64,000 nt of DNA, taken from NCBI GenBank assembly GCA_963725155.1, contig CAVRXU010000002.1, forward strand, positions 62,001-126,000, in the 5' to 3' direction. Position 1 is the stretch's first letter, and each line of letters starts with the position of its first letter. The notes under the pieces are model-generated. The model was not told the origin of the DNA, did not search any database, and was given only the letters and a program-made list of their open reading frames with translations. This DNA comes from DATDAH01 sp963725155. GTDB lineage: Bacteria; Actinomycetota; Acidimicrobiia; Acidimicrobiales; DATDAH01. Made by a program: the position numbers and the translations under genes. Shown here in pieces: positions 6,393-14,674 of this stretch.

Positions 6393-7373
6393 TCATTCAG
6401 GGGCGATCACGACCCGTCGGCGGGGATCCTCGCCCTCGGAGCGGGTGACCACGCCATCGATGTCGTTCACGGTGTCATGGACGACCTTGCGGTCGGCGGC
6501 ACCCATGGGCTCGAGGGCCCGCGCCTGGCCGGAGTCCAGCACGGCGGCGGCCGCGTCCTGCGTGAACCGCTCCAGCGCGGCCTTGCGGCGCTCTCGGTAA
6601 CCGGCCACGTCCACCCGGATGCGGGTCGAGAGTCCGCCGCCCTGCTGGCGCTGCACCACGGTCTTGGTCAGCTCCTGCAGGGCCCACAGCGTGCGACCCT
6701 TGGGCCCGATCAGCAAGCCGAGGTCCTCGCCGTCGATGCGCACCTCGACGGCCTCGTCGACCTCCTCGGAGGACACGTCGGCGGTCAGGCCGAAGGCCTC
6801 CACCAACCCGGAGAGGAACTCCTCCGCGGCAGCCGCCTGCTCCTGGACACTGGCTTCGCTCATTGGTTCCCCTTTGTCTTCCTTGGGTCGATCGTTCGCA
6901 CGGGACCGCTCACGGCCGCCCTCGTCCCGGGAGGACCGGTTCCGGCCACCCCCGTCGTTGCTTCGGGACCGGCCGCCGCCTCGGCCGCCACCGTCGCCGG
7001 TGCGCTCCTGACCACGGTCCTCGTCCTGCTTGCGGTCCTGATCCCGGTCAGCGGCCTCGTTGCGGGAGCGGCCGCCACCGTCGCCACCACCCCGGCTGCC
7101 CCGGGAGCGGCCGCCACTGTTCCCACCACCCGAACGGCCGCGGTCGCGGCTGCCACCGCCGGACCGGCGACGACCTCGCTCCTGCTTGGGTCGCGGGGTG
7201 GTCGGCCGCACCCGAGCTCGGACCTTGGCATCGCCCCGGGTCAGCCCGAACAGCCCGCTCCGGGGCTCCTCCAGGATTTCGAACTCGGCATCACGGTCAT
7301 CGACACCGAGCTCATCGAGGGCCCGTTCCTTGGCCTCGTCGATCGTCTTGCCGGTGGTCTGTACCCACTCCAC
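6393..7373 (-). CDS. jag: Jag/KhpB-type RNA-binding protein with long Arg/Gly-rich linker
   Basis: A 326-residue protein with an N-terminal Jag_N domain (residues 1-56), a type-II KH domain with GPKG at 223-226, and a C-terminal R3H domain with R295 and H299. Between them (about 57-170) is an unusually long low-complexity linker of SGGG, RGRSGGG and DRDQDRK repeats, reminiscent of eukaryotic RGG boxes. The start is GTG 7373; a longer frame runs back into yidC, but AGAAGAGG lies 8 nt before this GTG, inside the yidC stop region. KhpB proteins bind RNA and affect cell elongation and division in other Gram-positives; the yidC-jag pairing is conserved. Confidence 0.9.
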   Translation of the reverse strand: MEWVQTTGKTIDEAKERALDELGVDDRDAEFEILEEPRSGLFGLTRGDAKVRARVRPTTPRPKQERGRRRSGGGSRDRGRSGGGNSGGRSRGSRGGGDGGGRSRNEAADRDQDRKQDEDRGQERTGDGGGRGGGRSRSNDGGGRNRSSRDEGGRERSRANDRPKEDKGEPMSEASVQEQAAAAEEFLSGLVEAFGLTADVSSEEVDEAVEVRIDGEDLGLLIGPKGRTLWALQELTKTVVQRQQGGGLSTRIRVDVAGYRERRKAALERFTQDAAAAVLDSGQARALEPMGAADRKVVHDTVNDIDGVVTRSEGEDPRRRVVIAPE

Positions 7374-7377
7374 TGAT

Positions 7378-8367
7378 CTACCTCTTCTTCTTGCGGGGAC
7401 GGGGCTGGGGCAGCGACGGGGTGGTGCCGCCACGTCCCGAGGTGCGCTTGCTGGTGTTGCCCTTCGACTTGCCATTGCTGGACGAGCCGCCCCGGGACGG
7501 GGTCGGCTTGCCCTTCGTGCCGCCGCTCACCGCCTTGCCGTTGCCGGCGGCCTCCGACTTCTTGGGCTTCGGCTTCTCGTCCGCCTCGACCTCGATGACG
7601 CCGGCGGCGACGGCTTCGTCGGAGTAGATGGTGCGGGTGATCAGCCACTGCTGCCCGACCCGGAAGAGGTTCGAGGTGACGAAGTACAGCACCAGGGCGC
7701 CGGGGAGTCCGAAGGAGATCAGGCCGATGAAGGCGGGCAGGATCTTCATGATCATCTGCTGCTGGGCGTTCTGGCTCTGCTGGTTCTGGCTGCGACCCTG
7801 GATCTGGGCCTGCTGGACGTAGCCGGAAACGAGGACGACGATGATCATGATCCCGAAGGGGATGAAGGTGACGAAGCTCTCGCTCAAGGCCTGGGACGGG
7901 CTGATGGCCAGGTTGAAGCCCAACCAGTCCATCTGCGTGTGCGAGGCGAGGCTCTGGTAGAGCTCGGAGCTGTGGCTGAGGTACTTGGGCTCGAAGCAGC
8001 CCCCCTGCGGGCAGAGGGCAGTCACGTCACTGCTGGTCGACGTCAGCCCCCGCAGCGCCCGATAGAGCACGATGAAGACCGGCATCTGGATGAGCAGCGG
8101 CAGGCACGAGGCGAGCGGGTTGATCCCGTTCTCCTTGTAGAACGCCATCAGCTCCTCGTTCTGGCGCTGCCGGTCGTCCTTGAACTCCTTCTGGATCCGC
8201 TTCATCTCGGGCTGGAGCTGCTGCATGCGCAGCATCGACTTCGTGCCCCGCAGCGTGAGCGGAGTGAGAACGAGCATCACTGTCAGGGTGAGCAGGATGA
8301 TGGCGCCGCCGTAGGACGGCCAGATCGAATAGAACCAGGCCATCAGGCCGGCGAGAGCGTCGAACAT
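7378..8367 (-). CDS. yidC: membrane protein insertase YidC
   Basis: A 329-residue Oxa1/YidC/Alb3 insertase. It begins directly with a membrane segment (MFDALAGLMAWFYSIWPSYG) as in Gram-positive YidC1, followed by the cytoplasmic hairpin with MQQLQPEMKRIQKEFKDD, and further helices (SCLPLLIQMPVFIVLYRAL; FIPFGIMIIVVLVSGYV; PAFIGLISFGLPGALVLYFV). The last roughly 75 residues form a highly basic Lys/Gly/Ser/Arg tail ending in RPRKKKR, likely to touch ribosomal RNA. ATG 8367 directly abuts the yidD stop. Confidence 0.95.
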   Translation of the reverse strand: MFDALAGLMAWFYSIWPSYGGAIILLTLTVMLVLTPLTLRGTKSMLRMQQLQPEMKRIQKEFKDDRQRQNEELMAFYKENGINPLASCLPLLIQMPVFIVLYRALRGLTSTSSDVTALCPQGGCFEPKYLSHSSELYQSLASHTQMDWLGFNLAISPSQALSESFVTFIPFGIMIIVVLVSGYVQQAQIQGRSQNQQSQNAQQQMIMKILPAFIGLISFGLPGALVLYFVTSNLFRVGQQWLITRTIYSDEAVAAGVIEVEADEKPKPKKSEAAGNGKAVSGGTKGKPTPSRGGSSSNGKSKGNTSKRTSGRGGTTPSLPQPRPRKKKR

Positions 8368-8628
8368 CTAGACCACCTTCTGGTCAGCGGGAGAAGCGGG
8401 GGAGTGGCGGGGCTCGGGCACCAGGTCGATGCCGTGCGCCCCCCAGGGATGGCAGCGGCACAGGCGGCGGGCGGCCAGGCCCGTACCCCGGAGCGCACCG
8501 TGGACCTCGACGGCCTCCAGGGCGTAGGCCGAGCACGTCGGGAAGAAGCGGCAAGGGCTGAGGCGGCCGGCCCGCAGGCGTTGATAACCCAGGATCAGCC
8601 ACCGGAGGACTCGGGCGGAGCGGCTCAC
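8368..8628 (-). CDS. yidD: membrane protein insertion efficiency factor YidD
   Basis: An 86-residue protein with the family signature SPCRFFPTCSAYALEAVEVHG and CRCHPWGAHGIDLVP, including the conserved cysteines. YidD assists YidC-dependent membrane insertion. GTG 8628 overlaps the rnpA stop (GTGA), which fixes the start; longer in-frame extensions lie entirely inside rnpA. The C-terminal tail after the core (EPRHSPASPADQKVV) is short and variable. Confidence 0.93.
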   Translation of the reverse strand: MSRSARVLRWLILGYQRLRAGRLSPCRFFPTCSAYALEAVEVHGALRGTGLAARRLCRCHPWGAHGIDLVPEPRHSPASPADQKVV

Positions 8629-8948
8629 GCCGGCATCCCCAGGCGCTCGAGCGCCGCCGACAACCGGGTTGCCAGCTCGGCGTGGGTGGCCGAGGCGGCG
8701 GCGGGGGAGATCACGATCAGGTAGTCGCCACCGGGTGGCGCGGCTTCCCGCCACAGCGCCCGCAGGCGACGGCGGAGGCGGTTGCGGACGACGGCGGGAC
8801 CCACCTGGCGGCCGACGGCGAAGGCCACCCTGGGCGCGGTGTCCGCCGACCGGTGGACCACGGTCAGCGGGCCTTCACGGACACGGCGGCCATGGCGCGC
8901 CAGTGCGGCGAACGAGTCTCGTCCGCGCACCACGAGGAGCTTCGCCAT
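8625..8948 (-). CDS. rnpA: ribonuclease P protein component
   Basis: A 107-residue basic protein that works with the RNase P RNA in tRNA 5' maturation. The signature RNRLRRRLRALWREA lies near residues 52-66, preceded by RVAFAVGRQVGPAVV and followed by DYLIVISPAAA. The frame stays open far upstream through rpmH, but ATG 8948 gives the family-typical N-terminus and follows the rpmH stop by 32 nt. Its ribosome-binding site is weak, so translational coupling to rpmH is likely. Confidence 0.92.
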   Translation of the reverse strand: MAKLLVVRGRDSFAALARHGRRVREGPLTVVHRSADTAPRVAFAVGRQVGPAVVRNRLRRRLRALWREAAPPGGDYLIVISPAAASATHAELATRLSAALERLGMPA

Positions 8949-8980
8949 GTCACCGAGCGACCGTTCTGCACCGCCGGAGA

Positions 8981-9115
8981 TCAGGCGGAGAGGCGAGCGC
9001 GGCCCCGATGGCGACGGCCCCGCAGGATCGCCCGGCCTCCCCGGGACGACATCCGGTGGCGAAAGCCGTGCTTCCGCGCCCGCCGACGGCGGTTGGGCTG
9101 GTACGTGCGCTTCAT
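8981..9115 (-). CDS. rpmH: 50S ribosomal protein L34
   Basis: A 44-residue Arg-rich protein beginning MKRTYQPNRRRRARKHGF and ending RGRARLSA, matching the family's usual 44-47 residues almost throughout. TGA is at 8981-8983. ATG 9115 is preceded by a strong GGAGGACAG ribosome-binding site. It heads the leftward rpmH-rnpA-yidD-yidC-jag-rsmG unit, divergent from dnaA. Confidence 0.97.
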   Translation of the reverse strand: MKRTYQPNRRRRARKHGFRHRMSSRGGRAILRGRRHRGRARLSA

Positions 9116-9652
9116 CTGTCCTCCAAGGGCCGCCCGGGCCGAGGTTGATGCCGGGCGGCGAGATCGATTGGCGTTCGCCCCATCGGATCACCCGAGACCA
9201 CGGGAAAACACACGGGAACACGCCCCGACCACCTGAAGATGCCGGTGGTCGGTCACGCTTGCCGGTCGACCCGGCAGACGATCGCGCCACGCTAGACCGC
9301 GCGACCCCCCGCGGCAACCAGCGGGGCGCCGGACCTGGTCGGCGACGCCCGGAGCGCCGAGCCCTCGTGCCGGCGGAATCCCCGAACTGGGCGCTGACCA
9401 GGGGAAACGACCTCGTCTCGCAGCCGCCCAGGCGCGGTGCTAGGTTCCTCGCCCTGCGTAGACAGGAAACGCACCCGCCCGGTTCCGACCCTGTCGGAGC
9501 CGACGGGCACCATCGAGAACGGCAGTTGTGGCCAGGACGATTCGGTCAGTGACGATCGACCCTGCTCGCTGTTTTCCACAGGGGCGTCCACAAGCTGTGG
9601 ACGCCCTTTCGCATGACGAACAACCGGGTTTTGGCTGGGGAGCTGGTGTCTG
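9116..9652. promoter_or_regulatory. divergent rpmH/dnaA control region with DnaA boxes
   Basis: A 537-bp gap without a convincing gene. On the rpmH side a 9-bp stem (CCGACCACC 9225-9233, GGTGGTCGG 9244-9252) lies in the leader. On the dnaA side TTTTCCACA (9572-9580) is followed by a perfect 10-bp inverted repeat GGCGTCCACA-AGC-TGTGGACGCC (9583-9605), about 48 bp before the dnaA start. These DnaA-box-like sites fit autoregulation of dnaA by DnaA. No -10/-35 pair could be assigned with confidence. Confidence 0.6.
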
Positions 9653-11080
9653 GTGACCGAACACGCACACGACCTCTGGGACCGATGCCGCGGCGAGTTG
9701 GAGCAACAGGTCTCCGGTGGCGTCTTCCTGATGTACTTCGAGCCCACCGAGGCCCTCGAGGTCGAGGGCAGCACGCTGGTGCTCGGCGTACCGAGCCTGA
9801 TGGCTCGTGACCGTCTCGACGTGCGCTACCGCCCGTTGATCGACGAGGCCCTGGCCGAGCACGCGCCCGAGATCACCGATCTGCGTTTCGTCGTCGTCGC
9901 CACTGATCCCGTCGAAGCCGATCTCCTCGACCTGCCCCACCCGTCGCGACTCGATGACCAGAACGCCGATCCCTTCGACGAGCTCCCGCTGCTCGACGAG
10001 CTGCCCGTGCCTCCCGAGGGCCTCGACGGCGAGCTCACCGTGTCGGCCGGCCCCGCCGACGTCCGGCCGGAGCAGACCTTCGAGACCTTCGTCATCGGCA
10101 GCTCCAACCAGTTCGCCAACGCCGCCGCCCTCCGGGTGGCCGAGACCCCGGCCCGCTCCTACAACCCACTGACCATCTACGGCCCCAGCGGGCTGGGCAA
10201 GACCCACCTCCTCCACGCCATCGGGAACTACATCAAGCAGAACTACCCGACCTTCGTCGTGCGCTACGTCCGCACCGAGCTCTTCCTCTACCAGTACGTC
10301 GACGCGATCCGGAACAACACGACCACCGAGTTCAAGCGGCGCTACCGCGAGATCGACGTGCTCCTCGTCGACGACATCCACTTCCTCGAGGGCAAGGAGG
10401 GGCTCCAGGAGGAGTTCTTCCACACCTTCAACGCCCTCCACGAGGCCAATCGCCAGATCGTCCTGACCTCGGACCGGCCACCCGACGCCATCGGCACCCT
10501 CCAGGACCGTCTCCGCAGCCGGTTCGTCATGGGTCTGGTCACCGACATCCAGCCGCCCGACCTCGAGACCCGCCTCGCCATCCTGCGCATGAAGGCCCAG
10601 CGCACCGAGGTCGACATCCCCGAGCCGATCCTCGAGTTCATCGCCACGAACGTGAAGACCAACATCCGCGAGCTGGAGGGGGCCCTGCACCGCCTCACCG
10701 CCTACTGCCGGCTCAACGACCTCGTGTGCACCATGACGCTGGCCCAGGACGTCCTCGCCCCCATCCTCGGCGACACCGGGCCCAAGCCGATCACCATCGA
10801 CCACATCCTGGCCACCACCTCGGCCAAGTTCGGGATCCCGGTGGACGAGATCATCGGCCCCAACCGCCGCCGCCAGCTCGTCACCGCCCGCCAGGTCGCC
10901 ATGTACGCGGCCCGGGACCTCACCGACCTCAGCTACCCGGCCATCGCCGAGGAGTTCGGCGGCCGAGACCACACCACGATCATCCACGCCGTGCGCAAGG
11001 TCTCGGACCTGATGGCCGAGCGGGGCCAGCTCTACGAACAGGTCACCGACCTGATCGACACCCTCCGCCAGCCCGCCTGA
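9653..11080 (+). CDS. dnaA: chromosomal replication initiator protein DnaA
   Basis: A 475-residue AAA+ initiator. Domain I covers about residues 1-80, a short acidic domain II about 90-135, and domain III has Walker A GPSGLGKT (177-184) and Walker B LLVDDIHF (237-244). Domain IV ends with the DNA-binding signature GGRDHTTIIHAVRKV. The start is GTG 9653, preceded by GGGGAG. The linker is much shorter than in Streptomyces, and the overall length is close to that of M. tuberculosis DnaA. Convincing DnaA boxes lie on both sides of the gene. Confidence 0.98.
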   Translation: MTEHAHDLWDRCRGELEQQVSGGVFLMYFEPTEALEVEGSTLVLGVPSLMARDRLDVRYRPLIDEALAEHAPEITDLRFVVVATDPVEADLLDLPHPSRLDDQNADPFDELPLLDELPVPPEGLDGELTVSAGPADVRPEQTFETFVIGSSNQFANAAALRVAETPARSYNPLTIYGPSGLGKTHLLHAIGNYIKQNYPTFVVRYVRTELFLYQYVDAIRNNTTTEFKRRYREIDVLLVDDIHFLEGKEGLQEEFFHTFNALHEANRQIVLTSDRPPDAIGTLQDRLRSRFVMGLVTDIQPPDLETRLAILRMKAQRTEVDIPEPILEFIATNVKTNIRELEGALHRLTAYCRLNDLVCTMTLAQDVLAPILGDTGPKPITIDHILATTSAKFGIPVDEIIGPNRRRQLVTARQVAMYAARDLTDLSYPAIAEEFGGRDHTTIIHAVRKVSDLMAERGQLYEQVTDLIDTLRQPA

Positions 11081-11394
11081 GCTGGGGACGGGCCACGGGA
11101 TGACCGGTGGACAACGCGCCCCTCGACCCCGGAGCGGCTGGGGACAAGAGGAGAGTTCTCCCCAGGCTCCCGCGTGGCGCCAGCCTGACCGGGGACGACA
11201 GGGAATGGGGTGGGGACAGAAAACCGGCCTCTGACCAGCGCAAACGCATGGTCGTCCCCAATCCACAGCACTTAGTAGTTTCCCTGGAACAAGATCTCTC
11301 TCCATGACCGAAAGCAGGAATGATCGATGAAGTTCCCTTGGCCCGGCCGCCGCACGACCTGGGTGACTCTCCGCCTGGACGGGGAGGCGCGCTC
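11081..11394. other. chromosomal origin of replication (oriC) between dnaA and dnaN
   Basis: This 314-bp gap occupies the usual actinobacterial oriC position. It holds a series of DnaA-box-like nonamers: TGGGGACGG (11083), GGTGGACAA (11106), TGGGGACAA (11139), CGGGGACGA (11190), TGGGGACAG (11211), TCGTCCCCA (11252) and CAATCCACA (11259). Most carry G in place of the third T of TGTGGACAA. The stretch from about 11268 to 11340 is the most AT-rich part and is the best unwinding-element candidate. Gene direction switches here, leftward before and rightward after. No gene is seen. Confidence 0.85.
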
Positions 11395-12492
11395 ATGAAG
11401 TTCCGTTGCGACCGCGACGTCTTGGCCGAGGCCCTGGGCACGGCCGGGCGCGCCGTGGCCAACCGGGGTGGGGCGTTGCCCGTCCTGTCCGGTGTCCGCC
11501 TCGAGCTCGCCGGCGGTGACCTGCAGGTCACGGGCAGCGACCTGGACCTGACCATCTCGGTGACTGTGGGGGTGAACGGCGAGGAGGACGGTGTCGTCGT
11601 GTTGCCGGCTCGCCTGGCCTCCGACGTGGTCCGCTCGGTGGAGGACGGCCTCGTTCGCTTCGAGACCGACGACGAGCACGCCCGGGTGACCGGGGGCTCG
11701 GCCGAGTTCGAGATCCGGTTGATCCCCGCGGACGAGTTCCCCCGCCTCGCCGATCCCGAGGGCGACGCGGTCACCCTCGACGCCGGCGCCTTCGGTGCCG
11801 CGCTGACCCAGGTCACACCGGCGGCGAGCTCCGACGACTCCCGGCCGATCCTGACCGGGGTGCTCCTCAGCGCGGAGGAAGGTGGCCTCAAGCTGGTGGC
11901 CACCGACTCCTACCGGTTGGCGGTGCGGACCATGAACGGGGTCTCGGTCCTCGCCGAAGGCCAGAAGGTCCTCGTGCCGTCGCGGGCGTTGAACGAGTTG
12001 AAGCGCGTCCTGCCCGACGAGGGCGAGGTCACCCTGCGCCTCGGCGACCGCGACGCGGCCTTCGAGATCGCGGGCACGAAGTTGGTCACCCGCCTCATCG
12101 AGGGTGAGTTCCCGAACTATCAGGGCCTGATCCCCGCGGGGCAGGCCAACGTGTTGTCGGTCGGCCGGGGGCCGCTGTTGGACGCCCTCCGGCGGGTCAA
12201 GCTGCTGGCCCGAGAGGCCACGCCCGTGCGTCTGGTCATGAAGCCCGAGGGTGACCTCGAGCTCCTGGCTGTGACCCAGGACGTGGGCCAGGCCCACGAC
12301 GCGGTCGAGGCCAACTTCGAGGGCAGCGAGCTGACCGTGGCCTTCAACCCCGACTACCTGCTGCAGGGCCTCGAGGTCTGCCCGGGCGACGAGCTGCGCA
12401 TCGAAACCCTCGACGCCTTGAAGCCCGCCCTCATCAAAGCCGTCGAGGGCACCGACTTCCTCTACCTCCTGATGCCGGTCCGCGTCAGCTGA
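11395..12492 (+). CDS. dnaN: DNA polymerase III subunit beta (sliding clamp)
   Basis: A 365-residue clamp that encircles DNA and tethers DNA polymerase III. It has the three-domain repeat fold, with ALPVLSGVRLEL in domain 1, TDSYRLAVR in domain 2 and the C-terminal LMPVRVS that closes the protein-binding cleft. ATG 11395 is preceded by GGGGAGG at 7 nt; the frame continues upstream to 11320 but inside the oriC region. recF starts 7 nt after the stop, so they form one operon. Confidence 0.97.
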   Translation: MKFRCDRDVLAEALGTAGRAVANRGGALPVLSGVRLELAGGDLQVTGSDLDLTISVTVGVNGEEDGVVVLPARLASDVVRSVEDGLVRFETDDEHARVTGGSAEFEIRLIPADEFPRLADPEGDAVTLDAGAFGAALTQVTPAASSDDSRPILTGVLLSAEEGGLKLVATDSYRLAVRTMNGVSVLAEGQKVLVPSRALNELKRVLPDEGEVTLRLGDRDAAFEIAGTKLVTRLIEGEFPNYQGLIPAGQANVLSVGRGPLLDALRRVKLLAREATPVRLVMKPEGDLELLAVTQDVGQAHDAVEANFEGSELTVAFNPDYLLQGLEVCPGDELRIETLDALKPALIKAVEGTDFLYLLMPVRVS

Positions 12493-12499
12493 GGACGGG

Positions 12500-13576
12500 G
12501 TGCAGCTCCGGAAGCTCTGGCTCAGTGACTTCAGGAACCATGAGCACGACGAGTTGGAGTTGCCGCCCGGCCTGACCGCGGTCACCGGGCCCAACGGGGC
12601 GGGGAAGACGGCGCTGCTGGAGGCCATCGGGTTCCTCTCGACGCTGAGCTCGTTCCGTGGCGCGCCGGGCGACGTGCTGGTGCGGTCGGGTGCGACGTCA
12701 GCGGTCGTGCGGGGCGAGGTCGAGCGGGACGGCCGCCAGCTTCTCATCGAGTGCGAGATCAGCGGGGGCCGCACCGTCGCCCAGCTCAACCGCCAGCGGG
12801 GAGCCCGGCGCCGTGACCTGCTGGATGCCCTGCGGGTCAGCATCTTCACCCCCGACGACCTGGTGTTGGTCAAGGGCGGGCCGGGGGAGCGTCGGCGCTT
12901 CCTGGATGAGGCCATGGTGCAGCTGCGCCCGCGGGACGACGCCCTCCGCCTCGAGCTGGAACGGGTCCTGCGGCAGCGCAACACCCTGCTCAAGCAGGCC
13001 GGCGGCCGGCTCACCGACGAGGTCGGGCTGACCCTCGATGTCTGGGACCAGAAGCTGATCGAGGTGGGCGAGGCCATCGGGACCCGCCGGGTGGAGATCG
13101 CCGCCGCGTTGGCGCCGCTGGTGACCGCGGCATACGGGCGGCTGGCCGGCTCGCCGGTCCCGGTCGGCGTCAGCCACCGGCCGTCCTGGGCCGGTGCCGC
13201 CGGCCTGGCCGAGGCCCTCGCCGCGGCGCGCGACGAGGACGTGAGGCGCCGGGTGTCGACCGTCGGCCCCCACCGTGACGACCTCGACCTGGTCCTGGCC
13301 GATCTCCCGGCGCGCACGCAGGCGTCCCAGGGCGAGCAGCGGTCCCTGGCCCTCGCCCTGCGCCTGGGGGTCCACCACCTGGTGGCGGACCGGGTCGGGG
13401 TGCCGCCGGTCCTGCTCCTCGACGACGTGTTCTCCGAGCTCGACGCCGGGCGCAGCCGGGCCTTGATCGAGCTCCTGCCCGCGGGCCAGGCCCTCCTGAC
13501 CACGGCGGGGGAGTTGCCCGCGGGGATCGACCCCGAGCGGCGGTTGTCCTTGGCGGGTGGGAAGATCCTCCCGTGA
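12500..13576 (+). CDS. recF: DNA replication and repair protein RecF
   Basis: A 358-residue SMC-like ATPase that helps load RecA at gaps. Walker A GPNGAGKTAL lies at residues 30-39, the ABC signature region SQGEQRSLALALRLG near 279-293, and Walker B VLLLDDVFSELD near 305-316. The start GTG 12500 lies close behind dnaN, and the gene ends inside the start of the DUF721 gene (GTGA overlap). Confidence 0.96.
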   Translation: MQLRKLWLSDFRNHEHDELELPPGLTAVTGPNGAGKTALLEAIGFLSTLSSFRGAPGDVLVRSGATSAVVRGEVERDGRQLLIECEISGGRTVAQLNRQRGARRRDLLDALRVSIFTPDDLVLVKGGPGERRRFLDEAMVQLRPRDDALRLELERVLRQRNTLLKQAGGRLTDEVGLTLDVWDQKLIEVGEAIGTRRVEIAAALAPLVTAAYGRLAGSPVPVGVSHRPSWAGAAGLAEALAAARDEDVRRRVSTVGPHRDDLDLVLADLPARTQASQGEQRSLALALRLGVHHLVADRVGVPPVLLLDDVFSELDAGRSRALIELLPAGQALLTTAGELPAGIDPERRLSLAGGKILP

Positions 13577-13887
13577 CCGGCCGCCGGCCCACCACGCCGC
13601 GACCCCTTCGGGGCTCGCTGGAGGCCTTGCTCGACGATCTCGGCGCCGCGCCTGTCCGCGAGACCAACTCGCTGCTCACCCGCTGGGCCGAGGTGGTGGG
13701 ACGGGACATGGCGATCCACACCGAGCCCGTCGGGATCAGGAGCGGGATCCTGGTCGTGCACGCTGACGACCCGGCGTTCGGCCAATCCCTCGAATGGCGG
13801 GAGGCCGAGTTCGTCCAGCGCTTGTCCGTCGTGCTGGGCGACGGCGTGGTCACCGGGCTCCAGGTCCGGATCCGACCCCCCACGTGA
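13573..13887 (+). CDS. DUF721 (DciA-like) protein
   Basis: A 104-residue protein with the DUF721 core (LTRWAEVVGRDMAIHTEPVGIRSGILVVHADDPAFGQSLEW). In many bacteria lacking DnaC-type loaders the related DciA helps load the replicative helicase, and this gene lies between recF and gyrB in actinobacteria. A helicase-loader role is therefore inferred from family and synteny. GTG 13573 overlaps the recF stop by 4 nt. Confidence 0.85.
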   Translation: MTGRRPTTPRPLRGSLEALLDDLGAAPVRETNSLLTRWAEVVGRDMAIHTEPVGIRSGILVVHADDPAFGQSLEWREAEFVQRLSVVLGDGVVTGLQVRIRPPT

Positions 13888-14624
13888 CCGACGGCTGGTA
13901 TCGCACCTTCTTCGACCAGGCGGCCAACGACCACTGGAACGCCGCCCTGCCCGAGTCGCACACGAAGGGCGAGGTCTCCTTCCTGGTCGAGCGACTGGGC
14001 CTTCGGCCGGGCGACACCGTGCTCGACCTACCGGCCGGCCGTGGCCGGCTGGCGCTCCCCCTGGCCGATCGGGGGATGCGGGTGATCGCGGCCGACATCT
14101 CCGACGACGGCACGCAGGGCCTGCGGGCCGCGGTCGGGGCGCGACCGGTCCTCGTGGTCCGGGCGGACATGCGGGCCGTTCCCCTGCGGACCCAGGTCGG
14201 GGCCGCCTACTGCATGGGCAACAGCTTCGGGTACTTCCCGGTGGACGGGGTCGAGCGCTTCCTGGCCGAGGTGGCCCGCCTCCTGCGCCCGGGCGCCCGG
14301 TTCGTCATGGAGTCGGCGACCGTGGCCGAATCGATGACGGCCTCGTTCGCTCCGGTGACCGAACACGACTTCGGCGGCGTCCGAGTCGTGGCCCGTCACC
14401 GCATGGAGCCCGAGCACGAACGAGTTGTGAGTGAGCTCGAGGTCACCGACGCCGCAGGAGTGCGCGTGCTCGCGATCGACCAGCTGGTCCTGCCCTCGGC
14501 CCGCATCGCAGGGTTGGTCGAGGCCGCGGCCCTCGAGGTGGACGCCCTGCTCGGCGGCATCGACGGTCGTCCGTATGACGCCGACGCGAGCTCCCTGTTG
14601 GTCGTCGCCCACCGTCCCGGCTGA
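13884..14624 (+). CDS. class I SAM-dependent methyltransferase
   Basis: A 246-residue protein with the SAM-binding motif VLDLPAGRGRLALPLA (about residues 48-63), acidic motif II (VIAADIS) and a mid-domain GNSFGYFP, typical of the Methyltransf_25/cyclopropane-type fold. The target is unknown. GTG 13884 overlaps the DUF721 stop by 4 nt, continuing a chain of coupled genes from recF, so it may be co-expressed with replication genes without a replication role. The frame runs further upstream inside DUF721, which argues against an earlier start. Confidence 0.8.
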   Translation: MTDGWYRTFFDQAANDHWNAALPESHTKGEVSFLVERLGLRPGDTVLDLPAGRGRLALPLADRGMRVIAADISDDGTQGLRAAVGARPVLVVRADMRAVPLRTQVGAAYCMGNSFGYFPVDGVERFLAEVARLLRPGARFVMESATVAESMTASFAPVTEHDFGGVRVVARHRMEPEHERVVSELEVTDAAGVRVLAIDQLVLPSARIAGLVEAAALEVDALLGGIDGRPYDADASSLLVVAHRPG

Positions 14625-14674
14625 GCCCGGCCGCTCCGTCCGACAGGCACGGGCGAGCGCGCGAAGCTCGGGGG

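Noticed and set aside
11326..11409. Duplicate of the dnaN start (ATGAAGTTCCCTTGG at about 11329 versus ATGAAGTTCCGTTGC at 11395)
   Set aside because: Similarity covers only about 13 bases and there is no repeated ribosome-binding site, so chance is likely.
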